64,000 nt of DNA from Paracoccaceae bacterium (GTDB lineage Bacteria > Pseudomonadota > Alphaproteobacteria > Rhodobacterales > Rhodobacteraceae), in assembly GCA_006226775.1 (NCBI GenBank), contig SBGD01000021.1:1-64000 (forward strand), read 5' to 3'. Below are positions 45,383-53,982 of this stretch, piece after piece. The notes under the pieces are model-generated. The model was not told where the DNA came from. It worked only from the letters and a program-made list of their open reading frames with translations, and searched no databases. Every line of letters starts with the position of its first letter. Position 1 is the first letter of the stretch. Made by a program: the position numbers and the translations under genes.

Positions 45383-46585
45383 ATGCAGGTCAATCCCACC
45401 CGTTTCCTATCCTCGCTTCACGCCCTGCGGCAGTTCGGCGCCGCGGGCATCGGCAAGGGCGTCCGCCGCCCGGCCTATTCCGAGCCGGACATCGCCGCGC
45501 GCGACTGGCTGGCCGGCGAGATGCGCGACGCCGGGCTGGTGCCGCAGTTCGATCCGGTCGGCAATCTCTTCGGGCTGGCCGAGGGTCCGGGCCTGCTGCT
45601 CGGCTCGCATTCCGACAGCCAGCCCGAGGGCGGCTGGCTCGACGGCGCGCTCGGCGTCATGGCGGCGCTCGAGATCGCGCGGGCGGCGCGCGACAGCGAC
45701 GGGCCGCAGGTCTCGGTGGTCTCGTTCCAGGACGAGGAGGGCCGTTTCGGCGTCACCACCGGCAGCAACGTCTGGTCCGGCGCGCTGCCGCTGAACAAAG
45801 CCGACGGGTTGAGCGACCGCGACGGCGTGACTTTCCGCGACGCCCGCGCGGCGGTGGGCGCGCGCGGCGGCGATTTCGTCGATCCCAAGCGCTTCACCGG
45901 CTTCATCGAGATGCATATCGAACAGGGCCCGGCGCTGGACACCGCGGGCGAAAAGATCGGCGTGGTCGACGGCATCGTCGGTATCCGCGACATGAAGATC
46001 ACCCTGGAAGGCCAGCAGAACCACGCCGGCACCACGCCGATGGAGCTGCGCCGCGATGCCTTTCAGGCGCTGGCGCGTTTCAACCACCTGATTTCCGAGC
46101 GCTTCCGCAATGTCGTCACCCCGGCCACGGTCTGGACCATCGGCCATGTCAGCCTGCATCCCAATGCCGCCTCCATCGTGCCGGGCAAGGTGACCTTCTC
46201 GATGCAATGGCGCGATGGCGATGCCGCACGGCTGAAGCGGATGGAGGACATCATCCGCGCCTCGGCCGCCGAGGTGGCGCAGACCGGCTTCAAGCTCTCC
46301 TTCGGGCCGATGCTGGGGCTGGAGCCGGTGACGATGGATGCCACCCTGCGCGGCGCGCTGGAGGAATCGGCCGAGGCGCAGGTGCCGGGGCTCTGGCGGC
46401 GGATGCCCTCGGGCGCGCTGCACGACGCGACCAACGTGTCGAAACTGATGCCGGTGGCGATGCTCTTCGTGCCCTCGATCGGCGGCATCAGCCACGATTT
46501 CGCCGAGGACACCGCCGAAGCCGACCTGGTGACCGGGCTCGAGGTCATGGCCGGCGCGGTCTCGCGGCTGACGCAATGGGCCTGA
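45383..46585 (+). CDS. M20-family Zn amidohydrolase (allantoate/N-carbamoyl-amino-acid type)
   Basis: Dinuclear-zinc hydrolase of 400 aa. Metal ligands appear in [19 protein letters not shown] (about residues 73-91), QDEEGRFG (about 117-124), MHIEQGP (about 176-182) and the late [12 protein letters not shown]. The family includes allantoate amidohydrolase, N-carbamoyl-L-amino-acid hydrolase and beta-ureidopropionase; the SDSQPEGG variant and the sequence in general do not settle which. No purine- or pyrimidine-degradation gene adjoins it. Confidence 0.85.
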   Translation: MQVNPTRFLSSLHALRQFGAAGIGKGVRRPAYSEPDIAARDWLAGEMRDAGLVPQFDPVGNLFGLAEGPGLLLGSHSDSQPEGGWLDGALGVMAALEIARAARDSDGPQVSVVSFQDEEGRFGVTTGSNVWSGALPLNKADGLSDRDGVTFRDARAAVGARGGDFVDPKRFTGFIEMHIEQGPALDTAGEKIGVVDGIVGIRDMKITLEGQQNHAGTTPMELRRDAFQALARFNHLISERFRNVVTPATVWTIGHVSLHPNAASIVPGKVTFSMQWRDGDAARLKRMEDIIRASAAEVAQTGFKLSFGPMLGLEPVTMDATLRGALEESAEAQVPGLWRRMPSGALHDATNVSKLMPVAMLFVPSIGGISHDFAEDTAEADLVTGLEVMAGAVSRLTQWA

Positions 46586-46639
46586 GCGCCCGCGCGGCAC
46601 AGGGCTGATTTCGCGCGCCACCCGTGCTAGGCTGGGGCC

Positions 46640-46801
46640 ATGGATATCATCACCGTGTCGTATTACGCCTTTGTCTGCGGCGTGCTCGGGCTGGCCGGGC
46701 CGCGGCTTGGCAAGCCGCCCGTTCGCCTGATCATCGGCGCCATCGTCGGGGTGCTGGCGGCCTCCCTGCTGCCCTCGGTTCGGGGGATGCTCGGGCTGTG
46801 A
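46640..46801 (+). CDS. 53-residue membrane protein
   Basis: Short gene: begins MDIITVSYYAFVCGVLGLAG, ends SLLPSVRGMLGL. Two hydrophobic segments (about residues 4-20 and 29-45) separated by PRLGKPPVR suggest a helical hairpin with a cytoplasmic basic turn or loop. It ends flush with the convergent response-regulator gene (stop at 46799-46801, the other at 46802), which supports a fixed gene boundary. I do not recognise the family. Ribosome site is weak (GGGG). Confidence 0.6.
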   Translation: MDIITVSYYAFVCGVLGLAGPRLGKPPVRLIIGAIVGVLAASLLPSVRGMLGL

Positions 46802-47506
46802 TCAGCGCCAGGTGACATCGCCCAGGAAGATGTAGCCGGCGCCGTAGATCGTCTTGATCAGCCGCGGGGACTTGGGGTCTTCGCCCAGCTTGGTGCGCAG
46901 CCGCGAGATACGCACATCCATCGCCCGGTCAAAGCTTTCGCCGGCGCCGCCGCCCAGCGCCTCCTGCATCTGCTGACGGGTGATCAGCCTGCGCGGGCTT
47001 TCCAGGAACAGCCGCAACACCTCGCCCTCGGCATGGCTGAACGATGCCTCGGCGCCCGCGTCCGAACGCAGGACATAGGCGTCGAAATCCGCCTCCCAGC
47101 CGCTGAACCGCGCCAGCCGCAGGCTTTGCGCGGGCGCGCGCGAGGACCGAAGGCGGGCGCGGACCCGGGCCACCACCTCGGCCGGATCGAAGGGCTTGAT
47201 GATGTAATCGTCGGCCCCCAGTTCCAGCCCGATCACCCGGTCCTGCACCTGCACCCGGCCGGAAATGATGATCACGCTCGCCCCCTGCTCCAGCGCGAGG
47301 CGATGCACAAGGCTCAGCCCGTCGCGGTCGGGCAGGCCGAGGTCGACCAGGCAGACATCCGGCGTGGTGCGGCGCAGGGCGGCCTCGAACTCGGTGGCGC
47401 GGCCGAAGCTCAGGGTGCGAAAGCCCGCTTCCTCCAGAGTATCGGCCAGCAGGCGGCGAATCTCGGGCTCGTCATCGAGGATGGTGACCAGCGGCGCCTC
47501 GGTCAT
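46802..47506 (-). CDS. OmpR-type response regulator
   Basis: Protein of 234 aa. Receiver domain (about residues 1-118) with acidic pair DDE at 11-13, phospho-acceptor Asp55 (VDLGLPD) and Lys104 (IIKPF). The winged-helix output domain (about 130-232) has RLITRQQMQEAL and SRLRTKLGEDPKSPRLIKTIYGAGY. Last gene of a three-gene signalling run; overlaps the hybrid kinase by four bases, so it is the likely target of that kinase. Confidence 0.93.
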   Translation of the reverse strand: MTEAPLVTILDDEPEIRRLLADTLEEAGFRTLSFGRATEFEAALRRTTPDVCLVDLGLPDRDGLSLVHRLALEQGASVIIISGRVQVQDRVIGLELGADDYIIKPFDPAEVVARVRARLRSSRAPAQSLRLARFSGWEADFDAYVLRSDAGAEASFSHAEGEVLRLFLESPRRLITRQQMQEALGGGAGESFDRAMDVRISRLRTKLGEDPKSPRLIKTIYGAGYIFLGDVTWR

Positions 47507-49413
47507 GCGCTCTCCTCCGGGCAGGCCAGCGCGGCGGCCAGATGCGCCGCGGCGAAGGGTTTGCGCAAGACCGGCCCGCGGGCGGCGGCGGCCTGGTAGA
47601 GCGCATGACTGGCGGGCAGCGAGGTCATCAGCGTGACCGGCAGCGGGGCGGCCCGGGCGGCGAGATCCAGCCCGGTCTCGTCGCCCTCGAGCTGGATGTC
47701 TGACAGCACGCCGGTGATCTCGGGCAGCCCGGCGATCAGCGCCATGGCCTCGGTGACCGACCCCGCCTCGACCACGCGCTGGCCGAGGCCGGTCAGCATG
47801 TCGCGGATGGTGTCGCGCAGGTCGGCATTGTCCTCGACCAGCAGCACCATGCCGGGATCGGGCACCGCGGCTTCGGGCACATGGCGCAGCGGCAGGCGCA
47901 GCAGCACCTGCGCGCCGGTGCCGGTGTTGGAGAGTTTCAGATCGCCCCCCGCCAGCTTGGTCGCGTCATAGACCATGGCCAGCCCGAGGCCCGAGCCCTC
48001 GCTGCCCTTGGTGCTGAAGAAGGGCTCGGCCCCGCGCTGCAAGGCGGCCTCGCTGAAGCCGGGGCCGGTGTCGCGCACCTCGAGGCTCAGCCAGGTATCG
48101 GCATCCTCGCGGGCGGTGACGGTGATCTCGCCCGCCCGGCCACAGGCATCGCGGGCGTTGAGAATCAGGTTGAGCAGCGAATCCTGCAGCATCCCCGGAT
48201 CGGCCAGCACCGGGCCCGAAACCCGGTTGTCGAGGCGCAGGTCCATGCCCTCGGGCAGGCTGGGGCGGGCCAGCACCGAGAGATCCTCGAGGAAGGGCCC
48301 GAGCGCGACCGGCGCGGGCTGATAGGTGCGGGTGCCGGTCATGTCGGCGATCCGCCCCAGCAGGCTGCCGCCGCGCCGCGCGGCACCGAGGGTGGCGCCG
48401 ATCAGCGGGGCGGCGGCGGCGGGCAGGCCCTCCATCCGCCCCAGCTTGGACTGCATGCCGAGGATGATGGTCAGCAGGTTCGAGAAGTCATGCGCCAGCC
48501 CGCTGGTCAGCTGCGCCGCGATCTCGCGCCGGCGGGTCTGTTGCAGCGCGACGCGGGCTTGGGTTTCCTCGGTGATGTCCATCGACAGGATGTAGACGCC
48601 GTTTTCATGCTGGTCGGGGGTAAAGGAGACGCGGATGCGGCGCAGGCTGGGCTCGTCGCTGAACTCGAACACCGATTGCCGGCCCTGGTAGGCGGCTTCC
48701 AGGTGCGGGCGCACCTTGGCATGGGTGTCGGGGCCCAGCACCTCGGCGATGTGCATGTTGACGATGTTCAACGTCCGCCCCGGCAGCACCGAGTTCAGCC
48801 GCCGGTTGGAATAGGTGTAGTAGCCCGCGGCATCCACATGGGCGATATGGGCGGGCATCATCTCGGTGGTCAGCCGGGTGCGGGCCTCCATGGCGCGCAA
48901 CTGGCGCTGGGCTTCCTCCAGCGCGCTGATGGTCGAGGCCAGTTCGCGGTTGGTGGCGGCCAGCTCCTCGGAGCGGCGCAGCACCTCTTCCGACAGAAGC
49001 TCGGAGCGGGTGCGCAGCAATTGCTCCTGCTCGCGGGTGCGGGTGATGTCGGTATAGACCGTGACCCAGCCGCCCTGGGGCAAGGGCGCGCCCTCGACCG
49101 AGATCCAGCGGCCATTGGCGCGCGGACGCTCCATGTAATGCGGCTCGAAGGCATAGGCCTGGTTGACCCGCAGGGCGACGAAACCCTCGGGATCGGCGAT
49201 CTCGCCGTATTCGCCGCAGGCCACCAGGTGCCGGACCGTCGCCTCGAACCCCGCACCGGGGCTGACCAGCGCCTCGGGCAGCTCGAACATCTCCTGGAAG
49301 CGGCGGTTGCATTGCACCAGCCGCAAGTCGCTGTCGTAGATCGTCAGCGCCTGCTGGATCAGGTTGAGCCCGGCCTGGCTCAGTTCGGCGATCTGGCGTT
49401 CGGTCTGCTGCAT
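47503..49413 (-). CDS. Hybrid PAS sensor histidine kinase with C-terminal receiver
   Basis: Cytosolic protein of 636 aa. PAS-7-type domain (about 15-125), coiled coil (about 125-180), second PAS (about 182-285), kinase dimerisation domain with phospho-His308 (GLAHDFSNLL), ATPase domain with Asn419, DTGPGF (448-453) and GSGLGL (473-478), then a receiver domain (about 522-632) with Asp572 and Lys618. No membrane segment. The receiver allows a phospho-relay or feedback. Encoded between an ethylene-receptor-like sensor (47 bp upstream) and the response regulator (4-bp overlap). Confidence 0.92.
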   Translation of the reverse strand: MQQTERQIAELSQAGLNLIQQALTIYDSDLRLVQCNRRFQEMFELPEALVSPGAGFEATVRHLVACGEYGEIADPEGFVALRVNQAYAFEPHYMERPRANGRWISVEGAPLPQGGWVTVYTDITRTREQEQLLRTRSELLSEEVLRRSEELAATNRELASTISALEEAQRQLRAMEARTRLTTEMMPAHIAHVDAAGYYTYSNRRLNSVLPGRTLNIVNMHIAEVLGPDTHAKVRPHLEAAYQGRQSVFEFSDEPSLRRIRVSFTPDQHENGVYILSMDITEETQARVALQQTRRREIAAQLTSGLAHDFSNLLTIILGMQSKLGRMEGLPAAAAPLIGATLGAARRGGSLLGRIADMTGTRTYQPAPVALGPFLEDLSVLARPSLPEGMDLRLDNRVSGPVLADPGMLQDSLLNLILNARDACGRAGEITVTAREDADTWLSLEVRDTGPGFSEAALQRGAEPFFSTKGSEGSGLGLAMVYDATKLAGGDLKLSNTGTGAQVLLRLPLRHVPEAAVPDPGMVLLVEDNADLRDTIRDMLTGLGQRVVEAGSVTEAMALIAGLPEITGVLSDIQLEGDETGLDLAARAAPLPVTLMTSLPASHALYQAAAARGPVLRKPFAAAHLAAALACPEESA

Positions 49414-49460
49414 CCGACCCCGGCGATTGTGGCGGCCGCGCGCGGGGCCGCCTCCGGCAC

Positions 49461-50747
49461 TTACGCCGAACGCCGCGCCCGATCAACCGGCGCCTCCGGC
49501 GGCGGCAGCGCAAGCCAGCCCTCGCAATCCGCCTTGCTGACCGGGCATCCCTGGGGCAGCGGGCCGCGGGTGGCGCAGAATTCGACGACATGGCAGTGCA
49601 GGCATTCGACCGGGACATCCAGCGTGTAGGACATGCCCTGCGGCGTGAAATCCGCCTCGGCCTTGCCGTTGAGCCGTTGCGGCACGGTGATGTTGAGCAC
49701 CCGCGTGCCATAGCCCAGCCGGCCCGAGCCCGCAGCCTCGGCGAAATCCCGCATCCGCACCCGTTCGGGGGGCAGGGTCTCGGCCCAGTTCAGCTGGAAC
49801 CGCTCGCGCCCGTCCGGCCAGCTTCGGTAGCGCGACCAGAACAGCGCCACGAACCCGCCGTCATCGCGCAGTGCGCCATGCTTGATCGCATTGGTGGCCA
49901 ACTCGTTGAGCGCAAGCCCGACCTGGCGCGCCGCCAGCGGTGTCAGCGGATGATCCCCGCCGGAAATGGTGATCCGGCCCGGATAGGCGGCCAGGTAGGC
50001 GCTAAGCTGGGTCTCGGCCAGGGCGCGGATGGTGGCGGGCAAGCCGTTGTCGGGCCGGGTCAGCGCGTCGGAGGCTTCGACGATGGCCGAGATCCTTGCC
50101 TGGAAGCGGTCGAGGAAGTCCTCGCGGCCGCGGGTCTGGTTCGCGGTCTGGCGGGCCAGCGCCTGGACCAGCGCCTTGAGATTGCGGCCGCGGTTGCCGG
50201 ACTGGCGCAGGATGGCGCTCATCTCCTCCTTGCTGCGCTCCAGCGCGCGGGTCCGTTCGGCGACCGTGTCCTCCAGCCGGTCGCGCACCTTGCGCAACTC
50301 GGACAGGGTCCGCTCATGCGCCGCGATCTCTTCGGTCAGGCGGGCATTGGCCTGGTGCAGGGCGGCGGGCGACGGCAGGGCGATGATGCGCGGCACCAGC
50401 GGAAACAGGACCATGGCGGTGGCCATCGACACCAGCCCGGTCACCAGCTTGATCGCCCCCTCGATCGCATAGGCCGGCGCCCAGAGCGTGACGATACCCG
50501 CCAGGTGGGTCAAGCCGCAGAGCAGGATGAAGGCCACGAAGAGATAGGCCAGCCGCCGGTTGGCCAGATCCTTGCGCGCGCGCAGCACGCGGTGCAGCGC
50601 CAGCGGGATGATCGCGAAGGCCGACACGATCAGGAAATCCGCCCCGGCAAAAAGCGCGATCAGCCAGGGCTCCCACATCAGCGACGCACCATGCGCCAGG
50701 TAGCCCGTGTCCTGAAAAAATGAGATCAGCGATAGCAAGGCAGACAT
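49461..50747 (-). CDS. Ethylene-receptor-like membrane sensor with degenerate HWE kinase
   Basis: Protein of 428 aa. Three N-terminal helices (about residues 27-54, 66-90, 96-118) match the ethylene-receptor sensor: LMWEPWLIALFAGADFLI, AFILLCGLTHLAG and LPSPAAL. Cys77 and His81 correspond to the copper ligands of plant ETR1. A coiled coil (about 130-175) leads to an HWE-type kinase with the N-box (LALNELATNAIKHG, 278-291) and LNWAET (319-324), but the phospho-His position is Asn185 (GNRGRN). The C-terminus holds Cys382, 385, 391, 401, 408. Likely the input unit of this operon, not an active histidine kinase. Confidence 0.82.
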   Translation of the reverse strand: MSALLSLISFFQDTGYLAHGASLMWEPWLIALFAGADFLIVSAFAIIPLALHRVLRARKDLANRRLAYLFVAFILLCGLTHLAGIVTLWAPAYAIEGAIKLVTGLVSMATAMVLFPLVPRIIALPSPAALHQANARLTEEIAAHERTLSELRKVRDRLEDTVAERTRALERSKEEMSAILRQSGNRGRNLKALVQALARQTANQTRGREDFLDRFQARISAIVEASDALTRPDNGLPATIRALAETQLSAYLAAYPGRITISGGDHPLTPLAARQVGLALNELATNAIKHGALRDDGGFVALFWSRYRSWPDGRERFQLNWAETLPPERVRMRDFAEAAGSGRLGYGTRVLNITVPQRLNGKAEADFTPQGMSYTLDVPVECLHCHVVEFCATRGPLPQGCPVSKADCEGWLALPPPEAPVDRARRSA

Positions 50748-50959
50748 CCCCCGACAAGGTTCGGCCCCATTTCGGCGTCAAAGCCCTAAGACTTCGCTAA
50801 CGCGCCCCCGGAATCCCGGCGAAACCGCGCTGTTACAATTCGTAAGATTTGGGCAAAGATCAGGAAAAAGTTGACCGTCACCCTGAGCGCTGACCAAATG
50901 ACGCAGAGAATCGCGGACAGCGGTCGACCCGGAAAAACCGGGGCAAGGGAGGAATTGGA

Positions 50960-52933
50960 TTGGCTGAGTTGTCGCAGGGCGCAGAGGGTCTGTGCTCGGT
51001 TCCGGCGCTGTTGACGCGCAACATGACGCGATGTGGCGACAAGCCCGCCTATCGTGAAAAGGAATACGGGATCTGGCAGAGCTGGACCTGGGCCGAGACG
51101 GCGCAGGAGATCGAGGCGCTTGCGCTGGGCCTGCTCAACCTCGGCGTCAACGAGGGCGATTTCATCGCCATCATCGGCCGCAACCGCCCCTACCTCTACT
51201 GGTCGATGGTCGCGGCGCAATCGGTGGGCGCGGTGCCGGTGCCGCTCTACCAGGATGCGGTGGCCGAAGAGATGCAATACGTGCTGGCCCATTGCGGCGC
51301 GCGTTTCGTCATCGTCGCCGACCAGGAGCAGGTCGACAAGGTGATCGAGGTGCAGGAAGACCTGCACCAGTTCGAGCACATGATCTATCTCGATCCGCGG
51401 GGATTGCGGAAATACGACCATGCGCATCTGCACCAGTTCTCGAAGGTGCAGGAGCAGGGCCGTGCCGCGCGCGAGGAGTTCATCAAGGAGCTGGACCGCC
51501 GCCGCGACAAGCTGACCTACGACGACACCTGCGTCATGCTCTATACCTCCGGCACCACCGGCAAGCCCAAGGGCGTGGTGCTGTCGAACCGCAATATCAT
51601 CGAGACGGCGAAGAATTCGTCGGAGTTCGACCACCTGCGCGCGGGCGACGAGGTGCTGGCCTATCTGCCGATGGCCTGGGTGGGCGATTTCATCTTTTCC
51701 ATCGGCCAGGCCTATTGGACCGGGTTCTGCGTGAATTGCCCGGAATCCCCCGAGACGATGATGACCGACCTGCGCGAGATCGCGCCCAGCTATTACTTCG
51801 CGCCGCCGCGGGTCTTCGAGACCCAGCTGACCCAGATCATGATCCGGATGGAGGATGCCAGCGCGCCGAAGCGCCGGATCTTCCGGCATTTCATGGATCA
51901 TGCCTCCAAGGTGGGCCCGAAGATCCTCGACGGCGAGAGTGTCGGGCTGTTCGATCGGCTGTGGTACGCGGTGGGCGAGTTCATGGTCTACGGGCCGCTG
52001 AAGGACACGCTGGGGTTTTCGCGGGTGCGCGTCGGCTATACCGCGGGCGAGGCGATCGGGCCGGAGATCTTCGATTTCTACCGTTCGCTGGGGATCAACC
52101 TGAAACAGCTTTACGGCCAGACCGAGGCGAGCGTCTTCATCACCCAGCAGCCCGATGGCGAGGTGCGCTCCGACACCGTCGGCGTGCCCTCGCCCGGGGT
52201 GGAGATCAGGATTGCCGAGAATGGCGAGGTCTTCTACCGCTCGCCCGGGACCTTCGTGGAATACTACAAGAACGCCGAGAGCACGGCGGATACCAAGGAC
52301 CCCGAGGGCTGGGTGGCGACCGGCGATGCCGGGTTCTTCGAGCCGGACACCGGGCATCTGCGGATCATCGACCGGGCCAAGGACGTGGGCAAGATGGCCG
52401 ATGGCGCGCTGTTCGCGCCGAAATACGTCGAGAACAAGCTGAAGTTCTATCCCAATATCCTCGAGGCGGTGGTCTTTGGCGCCGGGCGCGACCGCTGTTG
52501 CGCCTTCATCAATATCGACCTTTCGGCGGTGGGCAACTGGGCCGAGCGCAACAATATCGCCTATGCCTCCTACCAGGAGCTGGCGGGGCATCCGAAGGTG
52601 CTGGAGATGATCCAGAGCCATGTCGAGGAGACCAACGAGAGCGTGGCGCAGGACGAGATGCTCTCGGGCTGCCAGGTCCATCGCTTCCTGGTGCTGCACA
52701 AGGAGCTGGACCCGGACGATGGCGAGCTGACCCGCACCCGCAAGGTGCGCCGCAAGCTGATCGGCGAGAAGTTCGCCGACCTGGTGGATGCGCTCTATGA
52801 CGGGTCGGACAGCATCTATACCGAGACCGAAGTGACCTACGAGGATGGCCGCAAGGGCAAGATCAAGGCGACGCTGGAGATCCGCGACGCCAAGGTGGTG
52901 CCGGTGGCGCCGCAAGCGGTGGCGGCGGAATGA
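50960..52933 (+). CDS. Long-chain-type AMP-dependent acyl-CoA synthetase
   Basis: Adenylate-forming ligase of 657 aa. The AMP motif is YTSGTTGKPKGVVLS (about residues 193-207), then GQTEAS, and the C-terminal GDAGFF...HLRIIDRAKD. It activates a carboxylic acid as CoA thioester. A TTG start at 50960 is used, with GGAGG 6-9 nt upstream; no better ATG exists before residue 22. First gene of a run that continues with a branched-chain-type ABC importer, so the imported acid is probably its substrate (inference). Confidence 0.88.
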   Translation: MAELSQGAEGLCSVPALLTRNMTRCGDKPAYREKEYGIWQSWTWAETAQEIEALALGLLNLGVNEGDFIAIIGRNRPYLYWSMVAAQSVGAVPVPLYQDAVAEEMQYVLAHCGARFVIVADQEQVDKVIEVQEDLHQFEHMIYLDPRGLRKYDHAHLHQFSKVQEQGRAAREEFIKELDRRRDKLTYDDTCVMLYTSGTTGKPKGVVLSNRNIIETAKNSSEFDHLRAGDEVLAYLPMAWVGDFIFSIGQAYWTGFCVNCPESPETMMTDLREIAPSYYFAPPRVFETQLTQIMIRMEDASAPKRRIFRHFMDHASKVGPKILDGESVGLFDRLWYAVGEFMVYGPLKDTLGFSRVRVGYTAGEAIGPEIFDFYRSLGINLKQLYGQTEASVFITQQPDGEVRSDTVGVPSPGVEIRIAENGEVFYRSPGTFVEYYKNAESTADTKDPEGWVATGDAGFFEPDTGHLRIIDRAKDVGKMADGALFAPKYVENKLKFYPNILEAVVFGAGRDRCCAFINIDLSAVGNWAERNNIAYASYQELAGHPKVLEMIQSHVEETNESVAQDEMLSGCQVHRFLVLHKELDPDDGELTRTRKVRRKLIGEKFADLVDALYDGSDSIYTETEVTYEDGRKGKIKATLEIRDAKVVPVAPQAVAAE

Positions 52934-53012
52934 GCGGGCGGCTCATCCGGCCCCTGCGGGCCGTCTTCGCCCCGGGCGCGGAAATGGCAGCGGCGGCGCG
53001 GGTTTCGGCGGA

Positions 53013-53049
53013 GGGAGCCTCCGGCGTGAGTTTATCCGGCAAGATGAAG
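53013..53049 (+). repeat. Dispersed GGAGCCTCCGGCG repeat, copy 2
   Basis: GGGAGCCTCCGGCGTGAG, short T-rich part, GGCAAGATGAAG. Same element as 40621-40659. It lies in the 130-bp gap between the synthetase and the first ABC gene and overlaps the region of the next ribosome site. Confidence 0.75.
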
Positions 53050-53063
53050 CAGGGGGTGGCACG

Positions 53064-53876
53064 GTGAAGGACAGCGACGGCTACGTGACCGCGGACGGGC
53101 GCCAGATCGGCGGCGTGCTGATGGAGATGAAGAACATCACCCTGCGCTTTGGCGGCGTGGTGGCGATCCATGACATCTCCTTCGATATCCGCGAGGGCGA
53201 GATCCGGGCCATCATCGGGCCGAACGGGGCCGGCAAATCCTCGATGCTGAACGTGATCTCGGGGTTCTATACGCCGTCGGAGGGCGAGGTCTGGTACAAG
53301 GGATCGAAGCGGCCACCGATGAGACCCTACGAGGTGGCGCGCCTGGGCGTGGCGCGGACGTTCCAGAACATTGCGCTGTTCGAGGGGATGTCGGTGCTCG
53401 ACAACGTGATGACCGGGCGGCTGACCCACATGAAAGCCGGGATCGGCGCCCAGGCGCTGTGGTGGGGCCGCGCCCGCGACGAGGAGATCGCCAATCGCCG
53501 CAAGGTCGAGGAGGTGATCGATTTCCTCGAGATCCAGCATATCCGCAAGACGCCGGTGGGCAACCTGCCCTACGGGCTCAAGAAACGGGTCGAACTGGCG
53601 CGGGCGCTGGCGGCGGAGCCCTCGATCCTGCTGCTCGACGAGCCGATGGCCGGGATGAACGTCGAGGAGAAGGAGGACATGTCCCGTTTCATCCTCGACG
53701 TGAACGACGAATTCGGCACCACCATCGCGCTGATCGAGCATGACATGGGCGTGGTCATGGATCTCTCGGACCGGGTGGTGGTGATGGATTACGGCAAGAA
53801 GATCGGCGACGGCACGCCCGACGAGGTCATCAACAACCAGGACGTGATCGACGCCTACCTGGGGGTGGCGCATTGA
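53064..53876 (+). CDS. ABC transporter ATP-binding protein, LivG type
   Basis: ATPase of 270 aa of a branched-chain amino-acid-type importer. Walker A GPNGAGKSS (about residues 52-60), signature region LPYGLKKRVELARAL, Walker B ILLLDEP. Starts at a GTG (53064) behind AGGGGG; the frame is open from 52845 but overlaps the synthetase. Longer N-terminus (about 15 residues) than LivG. Works with the two permeases and second ATPase downstream. Confidence 0.9.
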   Translation: MKDSDGYVTADGRQIGGVLMEMKNITLRFGGVVAIHDISFDIREGEIRAIIGPNGAGKSSMLNVISGFYTPSEGEVWYKGSKRPPMRPYEVARLGVARTFQNIALFEGMSVLDNVMTGRLTHMKAGIGAQALWWGRARDEEIANRRKVEEVIDFLEIQHIRKTPVGNLPYGLKKRVELARALAAEPSILLLDEPMAGMNVEEKEDMSRFILDVNDEFGTTIALIEHDMGVVMDLSDRVVVMDYGKKIGDGTPDEVINNQDVIDAYLGVAH

Positions 53877-53890
53877 GTTTTTCGCAACGC

Positions 53891-53952
53891 AGTCCCGGGC
53901 TTGATCCGGGACCTCATGTCAGGCGCAAAGGCCCCGGATCAGGTCCGGGGCT
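53891..53952. repeat. Palindromic repeat, about 23-bp arms
   Basis: AGTCCCGGGCTTGATCCGGG... (53891-53914) and the near-complementary GGCCCCGGATCAGGTCCGGG... (53930-53952). Located in the gap between the first ATPase and the first permease, where it may modulate transcript levels inside the operon. Confidence 0.75.
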
Positions 53953-53982
53953 GCGGCAGCGCCACAGGGAACGGACGACACC

